Shown here one piece after another: positions 1 to 7,935 of a stretch of DNA of 64,000 nt (position 1 is its first letter; each line of letters starts with the position of its first letter). The stretch is from NCBI GenBank assembly GCA_905182755.1, contig CAJJCS010000005.1:124001-188000 (forward strand), in the 5' to 3' direction. The translations under genes were made by a program, and so were the position numbers. The notes below the pieces were generated by a model that saw only the letters and a program-made list of their open reading frames with translations, was not told the origin of the DNA and did no database searches. Origin of the DNA: Aequorivita sp. HC6-5. GTDB taxonomy: Bacteria > Bacteroidota > Bacteroidia > Flavobacteriales > Flavobacteriaceae.

Positions 1-846
1 GTTAAATAACTTACCAAGTCATTAGAAGAGGTGTTTTGTGGTAGTTTAATTTTGTATTTTAAGGTATCGTTAATACTTTTAAAATGGGCTGGCTGCAAGT
101 CAAATTTTTCTTTGAGTTGCGAAATAACCTGCGGCTTATTTTCTGTAATAAGGCCAACTTCAAAGGTGTTTGAGCGGTAGCTTTTTTTAATATCTATTAA
201 TTTTCCATCCAATATTTTGTTAGACTTATGTATCAGGGCAATATGATCACACATCTGCTCTACAGATTCCATGCGGTGAGTAGAGAATATAACTGTAGCA
301 CCATTATCACGAAGTCTTAAAATTTCGTCTTTAATAAGACTTGCATTTATTGGATCAAAACCACTAAAGGGTTCATCAAATATCAGGAGCTTAGGCTCAT
401 GAAGAACCGTAACAACAAATTGCACTTTTTGGGCCATCCCTTTACTTAACTCCTGGATTTTTTTATCCCACCAATCTCCAATTTCTAGACGCTCAAACCA
501 GTATTTCAATCGTTTTTTCGCTTCTTTTGCAGACAAGCCTTTTAGCTGGGCTAGGTATACACACTGCTCCCCCACTTTCATTGACTTATACAGGCCCCGC
601 TCCTCTGGCAAATATCCTATGTTTTGAATATGATCTGGACGCAATGGCTCACCGTCCAAAAAAACAGCTACCACTATCTGGCATCGTGATTTGATTGATA
701 ATACGTATGAGAGACGTTTTTCCTGCACCATTTGGCCCTAGAAGTCCAAAAACAGCTCCTTTCTCTACAGCTATTGAGACATTGTTTAAAGCGGTAAAAT
801 CACCATATTTTTTTGAAACTGAGTTGGCTTGTAATAAATATTCCAT
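1..846 (-). CDS. ABC transporter ATP-binding protein, NatA-like (3' end beyond window, frameshifted)
   Basis: This is the ATPase subunit of an ABC-2 type exporter, probably of the NatA class; its permease would lie beyond the left edge. The first 65 residues contain Walker A (GPNGAGKTS). One extra base in a T run near 655 breaks the frame. In the other frame the protein continues without interruption to the window edge with LPEERGLY, the ABC signature LSKGMAQKVQF, Walker B (LLIFDEPFSGFDP) and the H-loop STHRM, followed by the DUF4162-like C-terminal region. The gene ends outside the window. The frame break is probably a sequencing error because all downstream motifs are intact. The transported substrate cannot be told. 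Confidence 0.85.
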
Positions 847-950
847 ATACTAATTAATGAGTTGTAAAGGTATTGATTTTTAATATCTGATTGCTAAGCA
901 GTACCCTACATTAGTTTCCCTTTTAGGGTATTTGTTACACTTTTATAAAA

Positions 951-990
951 CAAAAAACCTCTCACAAAAAAATCATGAGAGGTAAAAAAA
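951..990 (-). terminator. Intrinsic terminator after dnaJ
   Basis: An 8-bp perfect stem (957-964 with 976-983) encloses an 11-base loop and is flanked by A runs on the left and right of the + strand. Read on the minus strand it ends in a U run just after the dnaJ stop, so it probably ends the grpE-dnaJ transcript. The rest of 847-1074 holds no gene that I can see. Confidence 0.65.
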
Positions 991-1074
991 AATTGCTATG
1001 AAAAAGAAAAAACACTACTAGCATAATAGTGGCTTAAACAAATATACTATAATTAGTATGAATACGCAACTAAT

Positions 1075-2187
1075 TTAAGAAAACATGTCTTTTACTTTTT
1101 CAAAGAAAGACTTGTCTTCTTCTTCCGGTTTGGGCTGAAAATGAGGGTCTTCGGTCATTTTTTCAAAAAATTCTTTCTGTTCTTTATTTAGTGTTTTTGG
1201 TGTCCAAACGTTTACATGAACCAACAAATCACCGGTTCCATATCCATTAATTGAAGGAATTCCCTTTCGTCTTAAACGTAAAATTTTGCCACTTTGCACA
1301 CCACTTTCTATAGGTATTCTCACCCTCCCCGTTACTGTATCTATCTCCTTTGAGGTACCCAATGCAGCCTCAGAAAAACTAATATACATATCATGATGTA
1401 AGTTATCTCCCTCGCGTTGCAGGCTATCATGGGGTATCTCTTCAATGGCAACTAATAAATCTCCAGAAATACCATTTCCTGGAGCATCATTTCCTTTACC
1501 AGATACTTTTAACTGCATACCATCAACAACTCCTGGGGGTATTTTTATAGAAACCGTCTCCTCTGTTGCTAACATACCCTGTGCATCTGCATTGGCAGGT
1601 TTTTTTGCAACAGATTGTCCTGCACCACCACAAGTGCTACAAGTAGCAGATGTCTGCATACGACCCAAAATAGTGTTTTGAATCTTCATTACTTGACCAC
1701 TACCATTACAGGTACTACAGGTATTAAATGTTGTGCCTGCAGCTACTTTTTTGCGTTTAACTTTTATTTTTTTCTCGACACCGTTAGCAATCTCTTCTAG
1801 GGTAAGTTTAACACGAATGCGAAGATTGCTTCCTTTTACAGTTCTTCTACCAGCATTACCTCCAAAACCACCACCAAAGCCACCGCCACCAAAAATATCT
1901 CCAAATTGGCTAAATATGTCATCCATATTCATGCCGCCACCGCCGCCACCGCCAAAACCACCACCTTCAAATGCTTGATGGCCGTATTGATCATAGCGTG
2001 CTTTTTTGTTTGAGTCACTTAAAACCTCATAAGCCTCTGCTGCTTTTTTAAACTTCTCCTCTGCAGAGGGATCATCTGGGTTTTTATCTGGGTGATAGGC
2101 TATTGCTTTTTTTCTGTAGGCTTTTTTGATTTCGCTTGCAGATGCGCTTTTATCTATTCCTAATATGTTGTAAAAATCGTCTTTCAT
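1075..2187 (-). CDS. dnaJ: Molecular chaperone DnaJ (Hsp40) with a reduced zinc domain
   Basis: Co-chaperone that stimulates the DnaK ATPase and hands over unfolded proteins. Visible domains: J domain (residues 1-70) with the HPD triad at 32-34; a Gly/Phe-rich linker (about 74-112) with poly-Gly; a zinc region; and the C-terminal substrate-binding beta domains. The zinc region has only two CxxCxGxG motifs (Cys 157/160 and 183/186) instead of four. They correspond to motifs 2 and 3, which form zinc centre II in E. coli DnaJ; motifs 1 and 4 are replaced by sequence without cysteine. Length (370 aa) is normal. It lies 51 nt downstream of grpE and is probably co-transcribed. From memory, flavobacterial DnaJ proteins share this reduction. 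Confidence 0.97.
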   Translation of the reverse strand: MKDDFYNILGIDKSASASEIKKAYRKKAIAYHPDKNPDDPSAEEKFKKAAEAYEVLSDSNKKARYDQYGHQAFEGGGFGGGGGGGMNMDDIFSQFGDIFGGGGFGGGFGGNAGRRTVKGSNLRIRVKLTLEEIANGVEKKIKVKRKKVAAGTTFNTCSTCNGSGQVMKIQNTILGRMQTSATCSTCGGAGQSVAKKPANADAQGMLATEETVSIKIPPGVVDGMQLKVSGKGNDAPGNGISGDLLVAIEEIPHDSLQREGDNLHHDMYISFSEAALGTSKEIDTVTGRVRIPIESGVQSGKILRLRRKGIPSINGYGTGDLLVHVNVWTPKTLNKEQKEFFEKMTEDPHFQPKPEEEDKSFFEKVKDMFS

Positions 2188-2238
2188 GATGTGTCCTTTT
2201 TCTGAAATAAAATAAATCAGAAGTATTAGCTACTTATA

Positions 2239-2796
2239 TTATTGTCCTATCACCACCTTTGGGTAGCGTATAATTTTACCTCCCAAGGTATATCCTTTCT
2301 CTAAAACATCAATGATTTTTCCTTTCATATCATCTGTAGGAGCAGGTATTTGTGTTACAGCTTCATGATTATCTGCATTGAAAACATCTCCAGGAATAGT
2401 TTGAGAAACTTCCAAACCTTTTTGTTTCATATTTTCTTTTAGCTTATTGCTAATTAGCACCATGCCTTGAACATGAACATCTTCTTGGTCTTCACTAAAT
2501 TCCTTGAGGGCTCTATCAAAATCATCCAAAACAGGTAAGACAGCCATTACCACTTCTTGACCTGCGGTTTTAAAAAGCTCTATACGCTCTCTGCCAGTTC
2601 TTTTCTTATAATTTTCAAACTCTGCGAATAGACGCAGGTGTTTGTCTTTTTCGTTTTGCAAGTCTTCACTTAGTTTTTCTTCGGTTGTTCTTTCATCTTC
2701 AACAACAACCTCAGCCTCTACAGGTGTTTCTAGTATAGGCTCATTTGCTAGTGTCTCTTCTAGGTCTGCTTCTTTATTTGTATCTTTTTTGCTCAT
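2239..2796 (-). CDS. grpE: Nucleotide exchange factor GrpE
   Basis: Releases ADP from DnaK. The acidic N-terminal tail (rich in E, residues 5-45) is followed by the long coiled-coil helix (LSEDLQNEKDKHLRLFAEFEN) and the C-terminal beta domain with the family signature around NADNHEAVTQIP and GYTLGGKIIRYPKVVIGQ. An in-frame upstream ATG at 2841 exists, but it lies upstream of a good promoter (2827-2858), so the ATG at 2796 (MSKKDTN) is chosen, giving 185 aa. It is followed by dnaJ in the same direction, forming the usual heat-shock pair. Confidence 0.95.
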   Translation of the reverse strand: MSKKDTNKEADLEETLANEPILETPVEAEVVVEDERTTEEKLSEDLQNEKDKHLRLFAEFENYKKRTGRERIELFKTAGQEVVMAVLPVLDDFDRALKEFSEDQEDVHVQGMVLISNKLKENMKQKGLEVSQTIPGDVFNADNHEAVTQIPAPTDDMKGKIIDVLEKGYTLGGKIIRYPKVVIGQ

Positions 2797-2826
2797 GCGG
2801 GCACGTATTTGTTTTTTAACAAGGAG

Positions 2827-2858
2827 CAAAAGTACTGCCATTTATTTAAAAATGTCAA
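2827..2858 (-). promoter_or_regulatory. Flavobacterial promoter of grpE-dnaJ
   Basis: On the minus strand: a TTG -33 element (2858-2856), a 21-nt spacer and TACTTTTG (2834-2827), a full match to TANNTTTG. Transcription would start near 2820, leaving a leader of about 25 nt before the ATG at 2796. This excludes the longer reading frame. Confidence 0.7.
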
Positions 2859-2945
2859 AATGTCACAACCAAAATTTAGCAGCATTTTAAGAGAAACTAA
2901 ACTATTGACCTTTACATTTACATTTCTAAAAAAAAATCTATCAAA

Positions 2946-3614
2946 ATGAAAAGAACAAGTTTAAATATTATCATCATAATGCTTATAACCCTTGGGGTAA
3001 GCTCATGTAAAGAGGGTGCCAAAGAAAGTGAAACAAGTGATGCGAAACAGACACTTGCTCCAACCCAAGAGGCAACTCCATATACAGTTACCTCTGAAAA
3101 CTCAACTATTGCTTGGTTAGGAAGTAAGCCAACAGGAAACCATACAGGAACCATTAGTGTAACACAGGGTGCTTTTTATCTTAAAGCAGCCACCATTGAG
3201 AGTGGTAAATTTGTGATAGACATGAATAGTATCACAGTTACAGACCTTGACCAAAATAGTGGGAAAGAAAGTTTAGAATCTCACTTAAAAGGTACCGTTG
3301 AAGGTAAAGAGGGTGACTTTTTTAATGTTATGCAATATCCAACAGCAACCTTTGAGGTTACAGGTGTAGCAGAGCTAGCAGGAAAAACGATGATGAGTGG
3401 AAACCTTACCATGCTTTCTATTTCTCAAAATATTTCATTTCCAGTACAAGTAACTAGTCAAGACAATATGGTTCAAGTAAAGAGTGAAACTTTTACCATA
3501 GACAGAACCAAATGGGGAATCAATTATGGTTCAAAATCTATTTTTGACAACCTAGGAGATAAATTTATTGATGATGATATGGAAATTACTATTGATGTAA
3601 CTGCCGTGATGTAA
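2946..3614 (+). CDS. YceI family lipoprotein
   Basis: The YceI fold is a lipocalin-like barrel that binds polyisoprenoid or other lipophilic molecules in the periplasm. The N-terminus is an SPII signal with lipobox LGVSSC (Cys 21), so it should be membrane-anchored. A Thr/Glu-rich linker leads into the YceI domain (about residues 47-222) with VTSENSTIAWLGSKPTGNHTGTI, FVIDMNSITV, LESHLKG, FFNVMQYPTATFEVT and FTIDRTKWGINYGSKSIFDNLGDKFIDDDMEI. It is a single gene ending in a strong terminator. The exact ligand is unknown. Confidence 0.92.
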   Translation: MKRTSLNIIIIMLITLGVSSCKEGAKESETSDAKQTLAPTQEATPYTVTSENSTIAWLGSKPTGNHTGTISVTQGAFYLKAATIESGKFVIDMNSITVTDLDQNSGKESLESHLKGTVEGKEGDFFNVMQYPTATFEVTGVAELAGKTMMSGNLTMLSISQNISFPVQVTSQDNMVQVKSETFTIDRTKWGINYGSKSIFDNLGDKFIDDDMEITIDVTAVM

Positions 3615-3632
3615 ATCAATAATCTACACGTT

Positions 3633-3668
3633 AAAAAAAGCCTCAAGTGTTACTTGAGGCTTTTTTTT
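3633..3668. terminator. Bidirectional terminator between yceI and the epimerase gene
   Basis: A perfect 9-bp stem (3640-3648 with 3652-3660) with a 3-nt loop, preceded by A7 and followed by T8 on the + strand. It can serve the yceI gene on the + strand and the convergent epimerase gene on the minus strand. Confidence 0.85.
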
Positions 3669-3684
3669 GCACACAATAGATAGC

Positions 3685-4593
3685 TTATTTTTTTAATAAA
3701 TTGTTTAATGCTTTATCTAGGGTTGGATACTTGAATGTAAACCCAGTACTCTCTAGCTTTAATACACTTACTAGCTGCCCCTGTAGCGCTAGCATAGACA
3801 TTGCTCCTAAAAATAATTTTAAGATAAAACCTGGAATATTTGGAGCCCACATAGGAATTTTATAAAAGCCAGCTACTAACTTTGTGAACTCTGTATTTTT
3901 TATTGCCGCGGGTGCTACAGCATTATAGATACCCGTTAGTTTTTGATCAATCGCATGGTTGTAGATGGCTACTATATCATCTGTATGAATCCAAGAGATC
4001 CATTGAGAACCATCACCTACAACAGAGGGAACACCCATTTTTATTGGTTGTACCATCTTTGGAAATGCACCTTGAGAGCTGTCAAAAACAACTCCTGTAC
4101 GTATTTTGGCTACACCAATACCAAGGTCTTTGAATTTGTCTGCGGCAGCTTCCCAGGCTACCACTACCTCTCCTAGAAAATTAGCCGCTACCTCTTTAGA
4201 GGTTTCTGTATATACTGCAGTATCTGCACTTGGGTATAAACTAATGCCACTTGCAGATATGAAACTAGTCACGCCATGATTTAATTCTTTTAAAGTTTTG
4301 TAAAGTAGATTTGTAGTTTCTACTCTACTGCTCATGACAATTTTTTTATAGGCAGGTGTCCATCTTTTGGCAATAGTAGCTCCTACTAAATTAACAATAC
4401 ACGATACATCTGTAAAGGCTGAAAGATCTATTTCTTGGAGAGTTGGATTCCAGTAATACCCTTTATGGGTTGGCGTGTTAATAATTTTTTGTTTGCGCGT
4501 GGTAAGAAAATGAATGGTATGCCCTTGGTCTAACAAACGTTTTGATAAAGCAGTACCAATAAGCCCTGTGGCTCCTGTGATAAGAATTGTCAT
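3685..4593 (-). CDS. TIGR01777 family NAD(P)-binding epimerase-like protein (YfcH/SDR39U1)
   Basis: Extended short-chain dehydrogenase of the TIGR01777 type. The nucleotide-binding Rossmann motif is at the very N-terminus (ITGATGLIGTALSKRL). Family blocks are visible: CIVNLVGATIAKRWTPAYKK, SRVETTNLLYK, SFISASGISLYP, the EVVVAWEAAADKF block, RTGVVFDSSQGAFPKM, and a conserved WISWIHTDDIVAIYNHAI before the DUF1731 C-terminal region. Length (302 aa) is standard. The substrate of this family is not established. It is single, convergent with yceI, and has its own promoter (4607-4637). Confidence 0.93.
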   Translation of the reverse strand: MTILITGATGLIGTALSKRLLDQGHTIHFLTTRKQKIINTPTHKGYYWNPTLQEIDLSAFTDVSCIVNLVGATIAKRWTPAYKKIVMSSRVETTNLLYKTLKELNHGVTSFISASGISLYPSADTAVYTETSKEVAANFLGEVVVAWEAAADKFKDLGIGVAKIRTGVVFDSSQGAFPKMVQPIKMGVPSVVGDGSQWISWIHTDDIVAIYNHAIDQKLTGIYNAVAPAAIKNTEFTKLVAGFYKIPMWAPNIPGFILKLFLGAMSMLALQGQLVSVLKLESTGFTFKYPTLDKALNNLLKK

Positions 4594-4606
4594 TTTCTTT
4601 TTTTAA

Positions 4607-4637
4607 CGAAGATACTCATACCTTTAAAAAAGCCCAA
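4607..4637 (-). promoter_or_regulatory. Probable promoter of the TIGR01777 gene
   Basis: Minus strand: TTG (4637-4635), 20-nt spacer, TATCTTCG (4614-4607), one mismatch from TANNTTTG. The box ends 13 nt before the start codon. Confidence 0.5.
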
Positions 4638-4727
4638 TACCTTAACGCAAGATTATGAACATGCTAATAAAGAAAAAAGACTTTTTCTAGTGGTGTGAAA
4701 ATAAAAAACCACAATAAAGAGTGATTC

Positions 4728-4800
4728 TGGCCCGTAGCATGTACTTCGTGAATGCTACGCATATATTTTATTAGTTTGCTGTTTTGGTGGCCCGTAGCAT
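4728..4800. repeat. 13-bp direct repeat at 60-bp spacing plus an inverted copy, at the 3' end of mnmD
   Basis: The 13-mer TGGCCCGTAGCAT occurs at 4728-4740 and again, 60 bp away, at 4788-4800 inside the last codons of mnmD. An inverted copy of its right part (ATGCTACG, 4752-4759) lies between them and can pair with 4733-4740 as an 8-bp hairpin. It may be a local duplication of the gene end that now forms a hairpin downstream of the stop. I see nothing else in 4594-4770. Confidence 0.5.
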
Positions 4801-5446
4801 TTCTCTTTTTCCGGGGGGGCCGGGGAGTCTTTCTACTGTAAAACCAACTGCTTGCATGGCCCTTCTTACACTTCCTTTGGCGGCATAGGTAACCAATACT
4901 CCATTTTGTTTTAAGGCAGTATACATGGTTTTAAAAACTTCCTGTGTCCATAATTCTGGCTGTACTCTTGCGCCAAAAGCATCAAAATAAATAAGGTGAT
5001 ACGCATCTATGGCAGTGATGTCTTTAAAAAGTTTTTGTTTTTTGTGGAGTGTAAAACTAGGTGTGATTTCCTTGAGGAGTCTCCCAAGAAACACTATGAA
5101 GTTTTAAAAAGGAAGTTTCAGTGATGCCTAACATTTCAGGATAATTAAGCCCTTGCACCTGCTGTAAAGAAATTGGATAGGCCTCTACACCATCATATAG
5201 AATTGAACGCTTTAAGATTTCTGCCTCTTGGCTTGTTAAAAGTGCATTGAGCCCTGTACCAAAACCTATTTCTAAAATAGCAAGTTCTTCCACATCATGG
5301 AGTTCACAAAAATGATGCAAACCAGTTTTAATAAAAACATGCTTGGATTCTTGTATGGCTCCATGTTTAGAGTGGTACTGCTCATCCCAAAGAGGTAAAT
5401 GGATGGTCAAGGAACCATCTGCTGTTTTTAAGAATTCTGTTTTCAC
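4771..5446 (-). CDS. mnmD: tRNA (5-methylaminomethyl-2-thiouridine)(34) methyltransferase MnmD (frameshifted)
   Basis: SAM-dependent methyltransferase corresponding to the N-terminal half of MnmC, which modifies the wobble uridine of tRNA. The first frame gives the N-terminal strand region, MKTEFLKTADGSLTIHLP with DEQYHSKHGAIQES, then the SAM motif ILEIGFGTGLNALL. The second frame continues with HLIYFDAFGARVQPELWT and the C-terminal GFTVERLPGPPGKREMLRATK. One extra base near 5078-5085 joins the frames; the total is about 225 aa, normal for the standalone enzyme. The start codon is GTG, 2 nt after the stop of the upstream DUF4920 gene, so the two are coupled. No FAD oxidase half of MnmC is present. 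Confidence 0.88.
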
Positions 5447-5448
5447 TA

Positions 5449-5961
5449 TTACTTAATTTCTAAAACAGGAACAAGAACTCCCGAGGACTCAAAAGAAAGT
5501 GTCTTTTGAGAAGTGGTGATTGCTAAAACTTCTTCTGGTGTCTTTCCTGCATCTTCTGCGTAGTGGCGCTGTTCATCTACAGAGACTTCGGCAACAAAAG
5601 CTTTTCCTTGCATGATTACCTCTTGCCCTGCCAAATCTTTAGGCATAAAAAAGCCATAGTCCTTGAATTTCACCATTGCCTGGTCTTGACCAAGAGCAAC
5701 ACGCATCCAACATCCCTTTGATTGACAAACCGAGTTTACCACAGCTTTAAATTTTACTTTTAGAGTATCTCCAGGTGTAAGATTTTGATAGCTTGCAACC
5801 ATATCATCTTGAGATAACACATTATCTGAGGTAATAACATCTCCAAAAGATGTAAAATCGGTTGGTGTGTCCTTAGAAATTTGTGTCGTGGTATCTGGGG
5901 TATTTTGTTTACAAGCCACAACAAGTAAGATGGTTATTGCAACAAATAATAATTTTTTCAT
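5449..5961 (-). CDS. DUF4920 domain-containing lipoprotein
   Basis: An SPII signal with the cysteine at residue 17 (VVACKQ) anchors the protein in a membrane. The rest is the DUF4920 domain: an OB-like region with GDTLKVKFKAVVNSVCQSKGCWMRVAL (two conserved cysteines), MVKFKDYGFFMPKDLAGQEVIMQGKAF and EEQRHYAEDAGK-like residues (DEQRHYAEDAGKTPEEV). The ATG at 5961 is chosen because it starts the signal peptide; the longer frame upstream has no support. The function of DUF4920 is unknown. mnmD follows 2 nt downstream. Confidence 0.88.
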   Translation of the reverse strand: MKKLLFVAITILLVVACKQNTPDTTTQISKDTPTDFTSFGDVITSDNVLSQDDMVASYQNLTPGDTLKVKFKAVVNSVCQSKGCWMRVALGQDQAMVKFKDYGFFMPKDLAGQEVIMQGKAFVAEVSVDEQRHYAEDAGKTPEEVLAITTSQKTLSFESSGVLVPVLEIK

Positions 5962-6014
5962 GGTTTTAAATTTTAGAATTATGCACTGCTTATAATGTAC
6001 TGCAATTTTAAGGA

Positions 6015-6055
6015 TTTTTAGGCATTTTAAATAGCCTAAAAAATTGTTATTTTTG
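6015..6055 (+). promoter_or_regulatory. ilvE promoter with an overlapping palindromic operator candidate
   Basis: TATTTTTG at 6048-6055 is a perfect -7 element and lies 23 nt before the ilvE ATG. Directly upstream is an inverted repeat with 9-bp perfect arms (TTTTTAGGC 6015-6023 and GCCTAAAAA 6034-6042). It covers the place where the -33 TTG should be, and no TTG is present there. This suggests a regulated promoter. The repeat also faces the divergent DUF4920 gene. Confidence 0.55.
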
Positions 6056-6078
6056 CACAGCAACAATTAAACTAATTT

Positions 6079-7149
6079 ATGAACAAAATAACCACCAAAA
6101 AACTTGATATTCAAAAAGTAGCTACCTCTAGAATTCATGATGTAGACTTTACTAATTTAGTTTTTGGAAAAACCTTTACAGATCACATGTTTGAGTGTGA
6201 CTACAAAGACGGTACTTGGCAAACACCAACAATTAAACCTTACGGCCCCATGATGATTTCACCCGGGGCAAAGGTATTTCATTATGGACAAGCTGTTTTT
6301 GAGGGCATGAAAGCCTATAAGGATGACAATGATGGTGTGTTTTTATTTCGTCCAGATCAAAACATAAATCGTATCAACCTCTCATCAAAGAGAATGGCAA
6401 TTCCAGAGTTTCCTAAAGATGTGTTTTTGGATGCACTGCACACCCTAGTGGGTATTGATAAAGATTGGATTCAAAAAGGAGAAGGAAATTCTTTGTACCT
6501 GCGCCCTTTTGCAATTGCAACAGAGGTTGGTGTATCTGCATCACCTTCTAATGAATATAAGTTTATGATACTAATGGCTCCTGTACAAGCCTATTACAAA
6601 GGAGCTGTAAAGGTATTAATTGCAGAAAAGTACAGCCGCTCTGCAGATGGCGGGGTTGGCGCAGTAAAAGCTGCAGGAAACTACGGCGCACAGTTTTACC
6701 CAACAGCTTTGGCACAAGAAAAAGGGTTTCAACAAATTATCTGGACAGACTCTAATGAACATAAATACCTAGAAGAAGCAGGAACAATGAATGTGTTTTT
6801 TAGAATTAACGACACCCTTATCACTGCGCCGGTTAGTGATAGAATTTTGGATGGAGTTACTCGTAAAAGCATACTAGAGATTGCCAAACACAACGGCATA
6901 CAAACACAGGTTAGAAAACTAACTGTGGATGAGTTAATTGAAGCAGAAAAACAAGGTAGTTTAAAAGAAATATTTGGCGCAGGAACAGCAGCTGTAGTGA
7001 GCCTTATAAGCCACTTTGGCTATAAAGAGCAGGTCTATGAATTACCACAGGTAGAAGATAGCTACGCTGTTAGCTTTAAAAAACAATTAATGGACCTGCA
7101 ATACAACAAGACCCAAGATCCTTTTGGGTGGCGCGTTGAAGTTAAATAG
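6079..7149 (+). CDS. ilvE: Branched-chain amino acid aminotransferase
   Basis: PLP enzyme that interconverts Leu, Ile and Val with their 2-oxoacids. It is of the eukaryote-like (BCAT, about 355 aa) class: GPMMISPGAKVFHYGQAVFEGMKAYK, the arginine-rich FRPDQNINRINLSSKRM, YLRPFAIATE, the PLP lysine K197 within GAVKAAGNYGAQ, and the C-terminal EIFGAGTAAVVSLI. Catabolism of the resulting 2-oxoacids could go through the branched-chain oxoacid dehydrogenase encoded at 48.9-52.3 kb. It is a single gene with its own promoter and terminator. Confidence 0.96.
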   Translation: MNKITTKKLDIQKVATSRIHDVDFTNLVFGKTFTDHMFECDYKDGTWQTPTIKPYGPMMISPGAKVFHYGQAVFEGMKAYKDDNDGVFLFRPDQNINRINLSSKRMAIPEFPKDVFLDALHTLVGIDKDWIQKGEGNSLYLRPFAIATEVGVSASPSNEYKFMILMAPVQAYYKGAVKVLIAEKYSRSADGGVGAVKAAGNYGAQFYPTALAQEKGFQQIIWTDSNEHKYLEEAGTMNVFFRINDTLITAPVSDRILDGVTRKSILEIAKHNGIQTQVRKLTVDELIEAEKQGSLKEIFGAGTAAVVSLISHFGYKEQVYELPQVEDSYAVSFKKQLMDLQYNKTQDPFGWRVEVK

Positions 7150-7164
7150 TAAATTCCCAATAGC

Positions 7165-7208
7165 TTAAAAAAAGTGGTTGCTGTCTTTTATCAGTCAACC
7201 ACTTTTTT
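7165..7208. terminator. Bidirectional terminator, ilvE / MazG-like gene
   Basis: Stem of AGTGGTTG with CAACCACT (7173-7180 and 7196-7203) flanked by A7 and T7, between convergent genes. It fits termination in both directions. Confidence 0.75.
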
Positions 7209-7595
7209 TATTTCTCTAAAACGGCTTTAATATTTGGCTTAAAATAATTTGGCCCTTTGAGCACTTTACCGTCTTCTCTGAAAATGGGTTTCCCGTCTTC
7301 CCCTAGTTTACTCATATTACTACGCTGTATCTCGTTAAAGACCTCTTCAATCTTATCTTGCATACCGTGCTCTATGATGGTACCGCACAAAATATACAAC
7401 ATATCTCCAAGGGCATCTGCCACTTCTACCAAGTCATTATTATTGGCCGCCTCGAGGTACTCCTCATTTTCTTCTCTCATGAGTTCATGACGTAAGGCGT
7501 TTTTCTGTAGCGCCAAGATCTGCCGTGGGCTTGTTTTTAATTCCTAATGTAAAGGCAGTATGAAATTCATGTACAGCCGCAATTTTTTCTTTCAT
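7208..7595 (-). CDS. MazG-like nucleoside triphosphate pyrophosphohydrolase (frameshifted)
   Basis: Small all-alpha NTP pyrophosphohydrolase related to HisE/MazG; hydrolyses (d)NTPs, probably house-cleaning. The N-terminal 31 residues start at the ATG at 7595 (MKEKIAAVHEFHTAFTLG). An extra A in a five-A run near 7506 shifts the frame. The rest reads LRHELMREENEEYLEAA, then EVADALGDMLYILCGTIIEHGM, containing the EExxE and ExxD metal-binding motifs, and then IEEVFNEIQRSNMSKLGEDGKPIFREDGKVLKGPNYFKP. Total about 129 aa. The shift lies inside the catalytic region with motifs intact on both sides, so it is probably an error in the sequence. Confidence 0.85.
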
Positions 7596-7608
7596 ATTTT
7601 AAAGGTTT

Positions 7609-7641
7609 TTGATTTTACTGAAATTTTCTGTTGTATTTTTG
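7609..7641 (+). promoter_or_regulatory. Promoter of the 62-aa membrane protein gene
   Basis: TTG at 7609-7611, 22-nt spacer, TATTTTTG at 7634-7641: a full flavobacterial consensus, 21 nt before the ATG at 7663. Confidence 0.65.
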
Positions 7642-7662
7642 TGACTATAAAACTACACAAAT

Positions 7663-7851
7663 ATGTTTAGTACAGGACAGTTAGGCTTTGCCATTTTTTT
7701 TGTTATTGCATTTATAGCTATTATTATTTATAGCTACAGAAAAGATTTGCCCTTACATAAAAAATACTACAAAGGAAGCTATAGAGTGCTGTTAGGGTTT
7801 TTAGTATTTATAGCGCTTTTGGTAGCCGCGAAATTTGCGTTAAAGAGCTAA
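7663..7851 (+). CDS. Small two-helix membrane protein (hypothetical)
   Basis: 62 aa with two predicted membrane helices (about residues 7-23 and 43-58) separated by a basic loop (YRKDLPLHKKYYKGS). It looks like a widespread flavobacterial hypothetical protein; no domain or function is known to me. A consensus promoter and a strong terminator flank it, so it is a real, monocistronic gene. Confidence 0.8.
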   Translation: MFSTGQLGFAIFFVIAFIAIIIYSYRKDLPLHKKYYKGSYRVLLGFLVFIALLVAAKFALKS

Positions 7852-7877
7852 TCAAGTTATTTAATATTTTTCAAACA

Positions 7878-7917
7878 TAAAAAAACCCGATGTACTTAAC
7901 AGCACATCGGGTTTTTA
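7878..7917. terminator. Bidirectional terminator, small membrane protein / dipeptidyl peptidase III
   Basis: A 10-bp stem AACCCGATGT with ACATCGGGTT, flanked by A6 and T5, lies between convergent genes. Confidence 0.85.
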
Positions 7918-7935
7918 CTATATACTATTTGTGTA

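Noticed and set aside
1733-1978. Proline-rich + strand reading frame of 81 aa
   Set aside because: It is the antisense of the glycine-rich linker of dnaJ and has no promoter or family.
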